DNA from: Bacteroidota bacterium
GTDB taxonomy: Bacteria > Bacteroidota > Ignavibacteria > Ignavibacteriales > Ignavibacteriaceae
NCBI GenBank assembly: GCA_022708025.1
Contig: JAKIZM010000003.1
Coordinates: 1-64,000 of the forward strand
Direction of reading: 5' to 3'
DNA: 64,000 nt
The notes under the pieces are model-generated. The model was not told the DNA's origin. It saw nothing but the letters and a program-made list of their open reading frames with translations, and ran no database searches. Position numbers and translations under genes: made by a program. Position 1 is the stretch's first letter, and every line of letters starts with the position of its first letter. Shown here one piece after another: positions 17,742-28,300 of the stretch.

Positions 17742-19424
17742 ATGAGACTGATTTTTAAACCGCTATTTATAATAATAATATTTTTTACGTTTCAAACAAT
17801 CGCACAGATTGAAACTGTTCCGTTAAAAAACAGAGTCTATTTGTTTCTGAAAGAAATGAAAGTTAAAGGTTTATTAGATTTTATCAGAGAAGATGATCCT
17901 CTATTATCAAGATTTGAAGTTAAAAAATTACTTGATCAAATATCCGAAAACAAAACAGATTTAAGTAATACTGAATTAAAGCTTTTAAATAAATATCTGG
18001 TTGAGTTTTCAGAATCAATAAATCCAGATACTACTACGCAATTATTCAATCCACAAAACAGTTTTTTTTCTGATCTGGATCAGATGATTACGAATAAAGA
18101 AAAACACTTGTATGCTTATAAAGAACCCGGCGCAAATATTTATATAGATTTACTCGGGCATTTTTATCACGGTCAGGATTTTTCTCAGACAAGTGCTGTA
18201 AATTCTGATTTATTTGATATTGGTTTTTCAATCAGAGGAACTGTATTTGATCATCTTGGTTATAACATGACTGTAATCAAAGGTGGAGCAGGGGGCGATA
18301 GGGATTTTGCTGAAATAATTGATCCAAGATTGCAGGCTAATTTTAAATGGAGGGAAAATATTGAGAACATTAGTAACTATGATTATACTTATGGCTATCT
18401 GAAATATTATTCAGAGCCGGTTAATGATATGCATCTTTCAGTACAACTTGGCAGAGAAGATATCACACTTGGTTATGGCTATGGAAGCAAACTCGTTTTG
18501 TCTGGTGATAATCCGACAATGGATTTTATAAAATTTAATTTCGATTATGGAATTATCAGTTTCTCTTCAATTCACGCATCAACAAGCGGATATATGACTA
18601 TGGATTTAAATGATCGCTATACAAAATATTTTGCTAACAATCATCTTAAACTAAAATTCAAAAAACTATTTGATGTTGGCATTGGCGAAACAGTTATATA
18701 TTCCGGCAGAGGTATTGATTTCAGCTATCTTGCACCTGTTACTTTTTATAAGTTTATTGAAATGGAAACACAAGATAAAGACAACGGTTTGCTTTACCTG
18801 GATTTACAAACTAAGTTTATTAAAGATTTTGAAATTCAGGCAACTTTTTTATTAGATGAAGATATACTTAGTAACCTTGCGGATCTTGAAAGATACACCA
18901 ATAAAACTGCATATCAATTAGGTGCATTTTGGTATGAACCAATTGGAATTACTGATCTCTCATTAATATTAGAATATACCAGAATCAGACCTTATGTTTA
19001 TACCCATTACGATATTAAGAATAATTATACTGCTTATGGTGTTAATCTTGGGCATAGGATAGGCCCGAATGCTGATGAAATAATGGTTCGTTCAAATTAC
19101 AATTTAAACGAATGGATCAGATTGAATGCTGAATACCGGTTTCAACGCAATGGGAATAATATATATGATGAAAATGGAATATTGATTAAAAATGTTGGTG
19201 GAGATGTTGCATTATCACACGGTTATTCAATTCAAACTGATAGAGCATATTTTTTAGATGGTGAAAGAGTAAATTCCAATTTCTTCAAATTAGGAATTAG
19301 CATCGAACCAATAAGAGGCTTCTTGTTTGATGTATCTTATAATTATTTAAAAAGAGAAAATTTAGCAAAACATACATCATCAAATCAAAATTATGCTTTG
19401 TTTAAGTTTATTCTTGAATATTAA
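17742..19424 (+). CDS. Outer-membrane beta-barrel protein, Wzi-like candidate
   Basis: A 560-residue protein with a signal peptide (FFTFQTIAQ), an N-terminal helical part beginning VPLKNRVYLFLKEMKVKGLL (the pattern seen at the start of Wzi-family capsule-assembly proteins in this phylum), then about 400 residues of alternating aromatic strands and a C-terminus FKFILEY typical of outer-membrane barrels. Wzi in E. coli helps attach group 1 capsule to the surface, but no capsule genes are near. The barrel topology is well supported; the family name is a weaker inference from the N-terminal pattern. It is transcribed alone. Confidence 0.6.
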   Translation: MRLIFKPLFIIIIFFTFQTIAQIETVPLKNRVYLFLKEMKVKGLLDFIREDDPLLSRFEVKKLLDQISENKTDLSNTELKLLNKYLVEFSESINPDTTTQLFNPQNSFFSDLDQMITNKEKHLYAYKEPGANIYIDLLGHFYHGQDFSQTSAVNSDLFDIGFSIRGTVFDHLGYNMTVIKGGAGGDRDFAEIIDPRLQANFKWRENIENISNYDYTYGYLKYYSEPVNDMHLSVQLGREDITLGYGYGSKLVLSGDNPTMDFIKFNFDYGIISFSSIHASTSGYMTMDLNDRYTKYFANNHLKLKFKKLFDVGIGETVIYSGRGIDFSYLAPVTFYKFIEMETQDKDNGLLYLDLQTKFIKDFEIQATFLLDEDILSNLADLERYTNKTAYQLGAFWYEPIGITDLSLILEYTRIRPYVYTHYDIKNNYTAYGVNLGHRIGPNADEIMVRSNYNLNEWIRLNAEYRFQRNGNNIYDENGILIKNVGGDVALSHGYSIQTDRAYFLDGERVNSNFFKLGISIEPIRGFLFDVSYNYLKRENLAKHTSSNQNYALFKFILEY

Positions 19425-19637
19425 GGCAAAAAATTAACGAATAAAAAAGCTTATAATAAATCAAACTTTAGCCAAAGAATTATTTGCTAATTATAAAATT
19501 TCCCTCATTTTTGACAGAAAAACCTCACTCATTCCTATAATCGAGAAGATTTTAAAACTTAAATTTTTTCAGCTTGTAAAATCATTGCGAAAAATCGAAA
19601 AATTGGCGAAATCCAATAATTAACCTTTGTTAATGTT

Positions 19638-19653
19638 TGGAACACGGTTTGAT
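19638..19653 (+). promoter_or_regulatory. Weak candidate sigma-54 promoter upstream of the nine-haem cytochrome
   Basis: TGGAACACGGTTTGAT has the GG and TG dinucleotides at sigma-54 spacing (consensus TGGCACG-N4-TTGCW) but departs at three consensus positions, including the -12 C. It is 40 bases before the cytochrome start. A sigma-54 activator is encoded at 55.5-56.9 kb, which is suggestive only. Confidence 0.2.
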
Positions 19654-19692
19654 TTGTAAGACCAGCATAATTTAATTCATTGAGAATAGTAT

Positions 19693-21690
19693 ATGAAAAA
19701 ATCAGTACTCTTGTTCTTTTTTCTTTTAACTGTTGGAACAATGCTTAGCTTTGCTCAAACAGTTACTGTTACTACGTATGGTGTTTCATCATATGATGTT
19801 GCAATCGATAGTGTTGAACATTATTTTGACAGATCTTATAATGGACTGAGAAATGTTGGCATTGAAACAAAAGTCTTTTTAATAGCTAAGTCAACAGAAG
19901 CTTTTGTTAATCCAACCTGGGAAGTAATTGAAAAGCCAACCGGATCAAATGTTCAGTTTGGCGCTGTTAAAGTAATTGATGCTTCAAAACAGATTATAAC
20001 TTTTATTCCTGATATACAGGGAACTTATAAAGTAAAGTTTACCAGTGGTACCCAGACTGCTGAAATGGTTTTTAATGCTGCACGTTATTTAGGTGTAGAA
20101 GGTGGAACAGTTTCCTGTAAAACTTGTCATCAATATTCGATTGCTGGTCTTCCGGATATTTACAATCCCTGGTCAGCTACAGGCCACGCACTTGATAACA
20201 AAAAAGCTTTCGATGGTGAATTTGGTTTCTTCATTCCTTCTTGTATGCCATGTCATACAACAGGTTTTGATCCAAATGCCAACAATGATGGTTTTGATGA
20301 TTTTCCTTTTGTATTCCCAGCTGTACGTCAACCGGGAGTTTACAATCAATTAGTAGCTCTTTATCCTGAAGCTATGGGCAGATCAAGCATTCAGTGCGAA
20401 GCTTGCCACGGACCCGGAAGTAATCACTTTGCTAATGTTGATAATGCTAAAATAGTAAGTACACTTTCTGCTGATGTTTGTTCTTATTGCCATAAAGGTG
20501 GCGAAGAAAACGATATTCCTTTGCAATATGATCTTTCACTTCATGCTCAAGGAATTCATCAATCTCACGTTCCGAATATTCCGAGTTGTAATCCTTGCCA
20601 CTATGGGAAAGCATACATTAATAAATTAAATGGAGTATCTGGCCCGGTTACTGAAAAAGCTCCGATAACTTGTTCAACTTGTCACGATCCGCACGATGCA
20701 ACTAATACATATCAGCTCAGAACAGTTACAGCTAAATTGGAAAATGGATTAATTGTTGATAATGCCGGAGTTGGTGGCTTATGTATAAGCTGTCATCGTT
20801 CCAGAGCAAATGCAACTCCTTATGTAACTAATTATCTAAAGAATCTTGGTCCATATTTCGGTCCACACGATGGTCCTGAAGGCGATATGCTGATCGGAAC
20901 CAATGGATATACCTGGGGACAAAATATTGATCAATCACCGCACTTTGAAGATGTTGAAAATACCTGCGTTGGTTGTCATATGTATGAAAATGACAATGTT
21001 CTTAATCCGAATTTAAGCGTTGGCGGGCATACATTTAATATGACTAATGCTTTAGGACAAGATAATGTTAAAGCTTGTGTTAATTGCCACGGTAATATTG
21101 GAACAGACTTCGATCAGAAAAAACTTTATATAAATGGTAATGCAGATCTTGATAAAAACGGTGTTGCTGAAGGATTACAAATAGAAGTTGAAGGATTGTT
21201 ACATCAATTAGCACTTTTATTACCTCCTTATGGTTCACCTGTAGTTGGACAAATAGATTCTACCTGGACTCAGGATGAAGCAGGTGCATTGTATAACTAT
21301 AGATTTATTGAACACGATAGAAGTCTTGGAATACATAACCCAAGATTTACAATTGGATTACTTTATTTATCTATCGGAAAATTAGGCGGCACAGTTAGCA
21401 TCGATGATTTGAATTCTGAATTACCAAGTTCTTATACTTTATCAAACAATTATCCTAATCCGTTTAACCCAACAACTACAATTAATTTCTCAATTCCGGA
21501 GCAAACCAATGTTAAAGTTATAATTTATGATGCTCTCGGAAATCAGGTTGATGTAATTACAAACGAAGTTAAACCCGCTGGTAATTATAGTGTTAAATGG
21601 AATGCTGTTAATTATGCTTCCGGAATCTATTTCTACAAACTTGAGACAAATAATTTTGTCCAGGTTCGTAAAATGGTACTTATGAAATAA
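19693..21690 (+). CDS. T9SS-tailed nine-haem c-type cytochrome
   Basis: A 665-residue exported cytochrome. Order: signal peptide (1-21, MLSFAQ), an immunoglobulin-like beta domain (about 25-130), a multihaem region with nine CxxCH sites (Cys142, 184, 235, 263, 299, 327, 364, 425, 462), the HNPRF motif near 548 seen in several multihaem cytochromes, and a type-A sorting domain (584-665; NYPNPFNPTTTINFS to KMVLMK). Haems are attached in the periplasm; the tail then predicts passage through T9SS to the cell surface. This would place a multihaem electron carrier outside the cell. No catalytic site of a known reductase is evident. It is monocistronic, with a terminator after it. Confidence 0.92.
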   Translation: MKKSVLLFFFLLTVGTMLSFAQTVTVTTYGVSSYDVAIDSVEHYFDRSYNGLRNVGIETKVFLIAKSTEAFVNPTWEVIEKPTGSNVQFGAVKVIDASKQIITFIPDIQGTYKVKFTSGTQTAEMVFNAARYLGVEGGTVSCKTCHQYSIAGLPDIYNPWSATGHALDNKKAFDGEFGFFIPSCMPCHTTGFDPNANNDGFDDFPFVFPAVRQPGVYNQLVALYPEAMGRSSIQCEACHGPGSNHFANVDNAKIVSTLSADVCSYCHKGGEENDIPLQYDLSLHAQGIHQSHVPNIPSCNPCHYGKAYINKLNGVSGPVTEKAPITCSTCHDPHDATNTYQLRTVTAKLENGLIVDNAGVGGLCISCHRSRANATPYVTNYLKNLGPYFGPHDGPEGDMLIGTNGYTWGQNIDQSPHFEDVENTCVGCHMYENDNVLNPNLSVGGHTFNMTNALGQDNVKACVNCHGNIGTDFDQKKLYINGNADLDKNGVAEGLQIEVEGLLHQLALLLPPYGSPVVGQIDSTWTQDEAGALYNYRFIEHDRSLGIHNPRFTIGLLYLSIGKLGGTVSIDDLNSELPSSYTLSNNYPNPFNPTTTINFSIPEQTNVKVIIYDALGNQVDVITNEVKPAGNYSVKWNAVNYASGIYFYKLETNNFVQVRKMVLMK

Positions 21691-21727
21691 TCCTTTCCAT
21701 TAGTTGGTTAGTAGTTAGTTAGCGATT

Positions 21728-21758
21728 GAGTCCGTTTTCCAACGGACTCTCTCGTTTT
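21728..21758 (+). terminator. Terminator after the nine-haem cytochrome
   Basis: A 9-bp perfect stem GAGTCCGTT (21728-21736) with AACGGACTC (21741-21749) around a TTCC loop, followed by TCTCGTTTT. The T-tract is interrupted but the stem is strong. Confidence 0.75.
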
Positions 21759-21895
21759 AAAAAGGTTTGCTGTTTAAATGATACAGGGTTAAAATAATTA
21801 TTATTACTTTTTTAAAGATTTAGTTTGTCAAGTTTTTGACTTGTTATTAACTTCGTTGTGAAATTTTACAATTTAATCTAACCGGAGTAATTTTT

Positions 21896-22147
21896 ATGAA
21901 AATTTATCGAATGAATAAAATTCAAAGCTCAACTACAAGTAAAACACTTGCTTTCTTCGATATTCAATTAGACAACGAAATTATTATAAAAGGATTCAGA
22001 ATTATAAATGGCAGTAAAGGACTGTTTATTTCTGCACCTGATGAAAAAGGGAAAGACGGTAAATTTCATGAAACCGTTATCTTACCGAAAGAAATGAAGT
22101 CTGATTTGGAAAAAATAGCTTTAGAAGAATACAATAAATTAACTTAA
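21896..22147 (+). CDS. spoVG: SpoVG-family protein
   Basis: An 83-residue protein with the SpoVG fold signature: the strand AFFDIQLDNEIIIKGFRI, then INGSKGLFISAPDEKGKDGKFHET, corresponding to the family motif NGLFIAMPSRKTPDGEFRD. SpoVG proteins bind nucleic acids and act as pleiotropic regulators in Firmicutes and spirochaetes; the role outside those groups is not established. Spacing from the ATG to a GGAG-like site (CCGGAGTAA) is good. No sporulation gene accompanies it. The gene is short but the match covers nearly the full length. Confidence 0.85.
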   Translation: MKIYRMNKIQSSTTSKTLAFFDIQLDNEIIIKGFRIINGSKGLFISAPDEKGKDGKFHETVILPKEMKSDLEKIALEEYNKLT

Positions 22148-22231
22148 TCTGGCAGCCTTTCTTTTTACTGATATCAAAATGTAGTGTTAATTCACTTACA
22201 AACATCAATTATTAAATATTGCGGAGGTTAT

Positions 22232-25063
22232 ATGCTGAAGAATTATTTTCTCGTATTGCTTTCTATTATCTTAATTCATCAAACTATTTCCGCTCAGACT
22301 GAGTTTAAACTTGATTTTGAAAAATATACTCTTAAAAACGGACTTGATGTAATCTTACACGTTGACAGATCAGATCCGATTACAGCAGTAGCAATTCAAT
22401 ATCATGTTGGAAGCAACAGAGAAGTTCCGGGTAAAACCGGTTTTGCCCACTTATTTGAACATATTATGTTTCAGGAATCCCAACACGTCGGACAGGATCA
22501 ATTCTTTAAATTGATTCAGGGAAATGGCGGAACCTTAAATGGTGGTACCTGGAGTGATGGAACAATTTATTTTGAGGTTGTTCCTAACAGTGCTTTGGAA
22601 TTAGCATTGTGGCTCGAAGCTGATAGAATGGGATTTATGCTCCCAACGGTTACTTATGATGCTTTTCTCAATCAGCAGCAGGTAGTTCAAAATGAAAAAA
22701 GACAAAATTATGATAACAGACCATACGGGCAATCAAGTTATATTATAGGAAAGCTCCTTTATCCTGAAGGACATCCGTATAACTGGACAACAATTGGTTC
22801 GTTGGAAGATCTGCAAAATGCAGCTTTAAAAGACGTTCACGATTTTTACACTAAATGGTACGGACCAAATAACGCAACACTTGTTGTGTCAGGTGATTTT
22901 AATGTTGAACAAACAAAAGAATGGATCGAAAAATATTTTGGCGAAATTAAATCCTCTGCACCTGTTGAACCTTTGAAACCAATGTTGGTAAAGCTTAAGG
23001 ATTTAAAAAGAGCATATTATGAAGATAACTTTGCGCAATCACCTGAACTTTCAATGTTATTTCCGTCTGTGGAAAATTATTCTGATGACAGCTATGCACT
23101 AAATGTTCTGGCTGATCTGATTGGAAGAGGAAAAAAGTCACCTTTGTATAAGCTGCTTGTCGAAGAGAAAAAACTTGCTCCATCATTTTTTGTTTATGAT
23201 AATAGTTCAGAAATAGCAGGTGATTTCAGAATTGTTGTGAGAACATATCCAAATAAAAATTTAACTGAAGTTGAAAAAACTATTTTTGAAGGTTTCGCAA
23301 AGTTTGAAAAGGATGGATTTACAGAGAAGGACCTTGAAAGAACCAAAGCCGGTATTGAAACACAATTTTATAATTCAATCTCCAGTGTTCTTGGTAAATC
23401 ATATCAGCTTGCTGGTTATAATGTTTTTAAAGGCACTCCGGGCTATCTGAATACTGACTTAAACAAAATACTTTCGGTAACAAGCGAAGATGTATGGAAA
23501 GTTTATAATAAATATGTAAAAGATCAGAAGTATGTGCTGCTTAGTTTAGTGCCCAAAGGTAAATCGGAATTAGCTGCTGAAAATTCAGAGTTGTTTGTAA
23601 TCCCTGATGATAATATCAAAATATTTACAGAAGAAGAGCAAGCAGCTTTGCGTAATAAAACGGAAAATCAGGTAAAAGTTGATAAGCTTACTTCATCTTT
23701 TGATAGATCTCAAATGCCTGTTAACGGACCGGATGCTTTACTTAAGGAACAGAAAATCTGGAAATGGGCATTGCACAATGGAATTAAAATTCTTGGTATT
23801 GAACAAAATGAGCTTCCATTAGTTGACTTTCAGATATCAATAAAAGGCGGGATGCTGCTTGATGATCCTGAAAAAGTAGGCACGTCTAATTTAGTTGCAC
23901 GTATGATGATGCAGGGTACAAAGACAAAAACTCCTTTGGAACTTGAACAAGCTATTCAGGATCTTGGTGCAAATATTTCTATATCTGCTACAAATGATGA
24001 GATTGATTTGAGAGCAAACTGTCTTTCTTCTAAATTTGCTGAAACATTTGCTTTGGTCGAAGAAATTTTATTTGAGCCAAGATGGGATGAAAAAGAATTT
24101 GACAGATTAAAAAGTGAGATAATTGAGAACATAAACAGATCAAAAACTTCTGCAAGTGTAACTGCTACAAATGTATTTGCATTATTGACTTATGGCAAAG
24201 ATAATATATTATCAAACAATACAATTGGTAATGAGGTATCAGTGCAATCTATTACCATAGATGATTTGATGAAATATTATGATTTGGCATTTGATGCTCA
24301 GAATGCCAGTATCTGCATTACCGGTGATATTTCTAAAGAATCAGTTATTGATAAAATTTCAGGTCTGGAAAATAAATGGAAGAAAAAAGGTACTGTAGTT
24401 AAGCTGCCTGATAAATTTAATTCTTATCAAAATGCAAAATTGTATTTCATAGATTTCCCGGGTGCAAAACAATCTGAAATAAGAATTGGATCGTTAGGAA
24501 TACCTTTTACTGATCCGGATTATTTTAAGACAACTGTTATGAATTATAAATTAGGCGGTAGCTTTAACAGTTTTGTTAATCTGATTTTAAGAGAAGAAAA
24601 AGGATATACCTACGGAGCTAGAACAAATTTTTCAGGTTATGAATATCCGGGTTATTTTGTTGCAAGCGCAGGTGTTCAAACAAATGCAACATTAGAATCC
24701 GTTGAGATATTCCGGGATGAAATGGTTAAATACAGAAATGGTATTTCGGATGAAGATCTCAAATTCACAAAAGATGCTTTAATAAAATCAAATGCTCTAA
24801 GATTTGAAACGATCGGCGCATTAAGAGGAATGTTAACCCAGATCGTAAAATATGATCTTCCGTTCAATTACATAAAATTACAGGAAAAACAAATTGAAGG
24901 AATGACATTTGATGAACATAAAATGCTTGCTCAAAAATATATTAATCCGGATAAGATGATTTATTTAGTTGCCGGTGATCAAGCCACTCAATTTGAGCCT
25001 CTTAAAAAACTCGGACTCGGTGATCCAATCCTGTTGGATAAAGATGGAAATGAAATAAAATAA
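22232..25063 (+). CDS. M16-family zinc metallopeptidase, two-module
   Basis: A 943-residue exported protease of the insulinase/pitrilysin family. The ATG at 22232 is chosen because GGAGG is 5 bases upstream and a clean signal peptide (to TISAQ) follows; the longer frame would start at a GTG at 22184. The first module carries the inverted zinc motif HLFEH (His73, Glu76, His77). The second module (from about 500) has the degenerate repeat typical of the family, with the substrate-binding REEKGYTYGAR. Length matches two-module bacterial M16 proteins. It probably degrades peptides in the periplasm or outer membrane. A terminator follows. Confidence 0.93.
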   Translation: MLKNYFLVLLSIILIHQTISAQTEFKLDFEKYTLKNGLDVILHVDRSDPITAVAIQYHVGSNREVPGKTGFAHLFEHIMFQESQHVGQDQFFKLIQGNGGTLNGGTWSDGTIYFEVVPNSALELALWLEADRMGFMLPTVTYDAFLNQQQVVQNEKRQNYDNRPYGQSSYIIGKLLYPEGHPYNWTTIGSLEDLQNAALKDVHDFYTKWYGPNNATLVVSGDFNVEQTKEWIEKYFGEIKSSAPVEPLKPMLVKLKDLKRAYYEDNFAQSPELSMLFPSVENYSDDSYALNVLADLIGRGKKSPLYKLLVEEKKLAPSFFVYDNSSEIAGDFRIVVRTYPNKNLTEVEKTIFEGFAKFEKDGFTEKDLERTKAGIETQFYNSISSVLGKSYQLAGYNVFKGTPGYLNTDLNKILSVTSEDVWKVYNKYVKDQKYVLLSLVPKGKSELAAENSELFVIPDDNIKIFTEEEQAALRNKTENQVKVDKLTSSFDRSQMPVNGPDALLKEQKIWKWALHNGIKILGIEQNELPLVDFQISIKGGMLLDDPEKVGTSNLVARMMMQGTKTKTPLELEQAIQDLGANISISATNDEIDLRANCLSSKFAETFALVEEILFEPRWDEKEFDRLKSEIIENINRSKTSASVTATNVFALLTYGKDNILSNNTIGNEVSVQSITIDDLMKYYDLAFDAQNASICITGDISKESVIDKISGLENKWKKKGTVVKLPDKFNSYQNAKLYFIDFPGAKQSEIRIGSLGIPFTDPDYFKTTVMNYKLGGSFNSFVNLILREEKGYTYGARTNFSGYEYPGYFVASAGVQTNATLESVEIFRDEMVKYRNGISDEDLKFTKDALIKSNALRFETIGALRGMLTQIVKYDLPFNYIKLQEKQIEGMTFDEHKMLAQKYINPDKMIYLVAGDQATQFEPLKKLGLGDPILLDKDGNEIK

Positions 25064-25082
25064 TAATTATAGTTAATCTGAT

Positions 25083-25119
25083 AAGGCTTTCCTGATAAAT
25101 GATCGGGAAAGCCTTTTTT
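25083..25119 (+). terminator. Rho-independent terminator after the M16 protease
   Basis: A 10-bp perfect stem, AAGGCTTTCC (25083-25092) with GGAAAGCCTT (25106-25115), running into a T-run. Confidence 0.9.
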
Positions 25120-25272
25120 ATTTATTAAATATCTTTAATTCTCAGCGCTTGTTATTATCAGAATTTGCTTGGCTGATTCAACTTAATAGATTATTAAAAA
25201 TTATTTGGAAAAGTTTAGCGAAAAATTTGTTGAATAATAATTTATTTTACAGAGAGATTTAGAAGGGGAGAG

Positions 25273-25305
25273 TATAAAGGGCAAGTCTGCAACTTACCCT
25301 TTATA
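25273..25305 (-). terminator. Hairpin downstream of the RND operon
   Basis: Arms 25273-25286 and 25292-25305 pair over 14 positions with one mismatch around a CTGCA loop. It lies 19 bases past the RND stop codon. A strong T-run is missing on the minus strand, so it may stabilise the 3' end rather than terminate alone. Confidence 0.5.
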
Positions 25306-25323
25306 TTAAAATAAATATTTCAA

Positions 25324-28300
25324 TTACACCTTTTCTCTGCTCATAGGATCAATATATTTTTCCTTTGAGGTCAGATAATAAAGAGCAGGGATAACAAATA
25401 ATGTAAGAGCAGTTGATACTAATAAACCGCCGATTGCTACAATTCCCAAAGGCATTCTGATCTCTTTACCAGCAGCTCCAATACCTAAAGCCAATGGAAG
25501 CATGCCAAGGATAATAGCGATTGAAGACATCAACTGAGGTTTAAGTTTTATGGGCGCAGCTTCTAACAATGCATCTTTAGGTAAATATCCTTGCTCACGC
25601 CTGAGTTGGTTTGTATAATCAAGAATAAGAATTGCATTATTGACCACTATTCCGATCAGCATAATTATAGCCATTAAAGATGTAATGCTAAACGCTGTAT
25701 TGGTAATAAATAATGCCAATACAACACCGATCAATCCAAGCAAAACAGTAAACATTATTAAAACAGGCTGCCAGAAACTTTCAAGTATAGCTGCAAGAAG
25801 CATATAAGTTAAAAGAACAGCTAAAAAGAATGCAAAGACCATGTCTTTAATCATATCGTTCATCATTTTAACATTACCGCCCCAGGAAAAAGAATAACCT
25901 GCCGGAAGATCAATCTCTTCAAATCTTCTCTGAATTTCATTTGTAACATTACCCAAAGGAACACCCGGTGCTGCAGCGCCTGAAAACATTATTGAAGTAA
26001 ACTTATCTCTGTGTAAGATTTTTGTAAATCCTTCAGTAAACTTAATATCAGCTAATTGCGCAATTCTGAATGAACCGTACTGAGTAGCAATTGAAATATT
26101 ACCTACCTTCTCAGGTGAGTTTACAGATTCATCATTAAGTGTAATTGTAATATCGTATTCATCACCGTGTTCACGGTATTTGGCTGATTGAATTCCTTCA
26201 ATTCCTGCTCGAAGAGTCAATGCTAACTCAGTAATTGTCATACCTAGTTCAGTAAGTTTTTCTCTTCTGGGATATATTGTAATTTCAGGTTTTCCTGCTC
26301 TTGAACTATTATCAAAATTAATAAGTCCGGGAACATCTTTTAACTTTTTAATAGTCTGATTTTTTAATATTTCCAACTCATCAAGATCTTGTCCCAATAA
26401 GAAAAATTGTATCGGTGCTTCCTGTCCGCCCATACGAAAACCAACATCAACTTTAATATTTGCATTTGGAATATCTACTAGTTCCGTATTAAACATAGAA
26501 ATCATTTCAAGTAATTTAACATCCCGTTCATTTGCATCATTAAGCTGAACGTTCATAACAGCCATATTGGTACCAACATCAAGATCACTGAGTTTACCAA
26601 GATTTGTCAGAATGTATTTTACTTCTTTATGCTTTTTTATTCTTTCTTCTATAAGACGAATTGTATTTGCAGTTTCGTCAAGATTATTTCCGGGAGGCAA
26701 TTCAACTTTAACTAAAATTTTACCGTCATCTGTAGTTGGAATAAATTCAAAGCCAAGCTTTGGTCCGAAAACGATTATTACAATAATAAAAATTAAAATT
26801 GTTGCTGCTACAGTTATTCCGCTTCTAAATTTTGATTTAAGAATATAGTTGAGCATAGTCTTATAATAACCAATCTGGAGTGCATCAAATTTATTAAACC
26901 AGGTTATAAATTTATTTGACTTATGTTCCTTTGAAAGAAAAACTGAAGAAAGTAGCGGTGTTAGTGTAAACGACATTAATAATGAGAACAGTGTTGCAAA
27001 AACCGCAGCCAATGCTAATTCTTTTAACATCAGACCAACCAATGATGACATATTTGCAATAGGCAGAAATACAACAATATTCGTAAGTGTAGAAGCAAGC
27101 ACAGCAACACCAACCTCGGATGTACCCTTATATGTAGCTTGTTTGATTGTTAAGCCCATTTTTTTGAAACGAAAGATGTTCTCAAGCACAACAACAGAGT
27201 TTGCAACCAGCACACCTACAGAAACTGAAAGTCCCATCAGAGTCATCATATTTAATGATAGACCAAAGACTTGTAAAAGCAAAAATGTTGAAATAATTGA
27301 AGTAGGCATTGACATTGCAACAACTATTGTAGATCGCCAATCGTGCAAAAATAAAAACAATACAAGCGATGTAAACAAAACACCGAGATAAATATTGCTC
27401 ATTGTATCATCAAAACTGCTCTGAACGAAACCCGATGCATCGTTTACGATTTCAAGTTTTGTCCCTTCGGGCAGCGTGCTTTTTATAACAGGGAGAGAAT
27501 TACGAATAGCCTCAGCAACTTTTACAACGTTGCCATCAGTGCTTTTTATTATTCCGAGCCGTACAACATTTTCATTTTTAAAGTTTTCAATTGCATTAAA
27601 AAAAGTAGCACGTTGTCTGATATCTTTCCCTGAATCCTGAACTTCTGCTATTTGTCTGATTTTTTTTGGACCAAATGCTGTTGGGATTTCAAGTTCACTT
27701 ATATCTGTTGAACTTTGAAATTGTCCCTGTAATCTCACTGTATATTCCTGATTACCAATTTGAAAATATCCGCCGGGAATATCCATATTATGTAATTTTA
27801 ATATCTGACTTAGCTGAGGCAGCGAGATATTATTTTCATAAACTACTTTGTTATCGAGTACAACCCTGATTTCTCTTTCCTGACCGCCGGTAATTTGAAC
27901 ATTTGCCACACCGTTGATCTGAGAAAATCTGTCCTTTAAAGTTTTATCAGCAATTTCATATAATTGTCTTGGATTTAAATTACCGCTTAATACAACATCT
28001 ACAACGGGAGTAAGTCTGAGATCCACTTTCTGAACAACCGGTTTAAATGCATCAGTTGGCAGATCATTGATTATAAGATCAATTTTATCTTTTACTTCCT
28101 GATTTGCAATATTAACATCTTTAGATAATTGAAACTCAATGATAATAACTGAAGCACCATCAAGAGAGTATGATTCGATTCGCTCAATCTGACTAATCGT
28201 CGCAACAGCGTCTTCAATTCTTTTTGTTATAAGAGTTTCAGTTTCTTTCGGACCAGCTCCCGGATATATTGTTCTGACGGTAACAATTGGTATTTCAACA

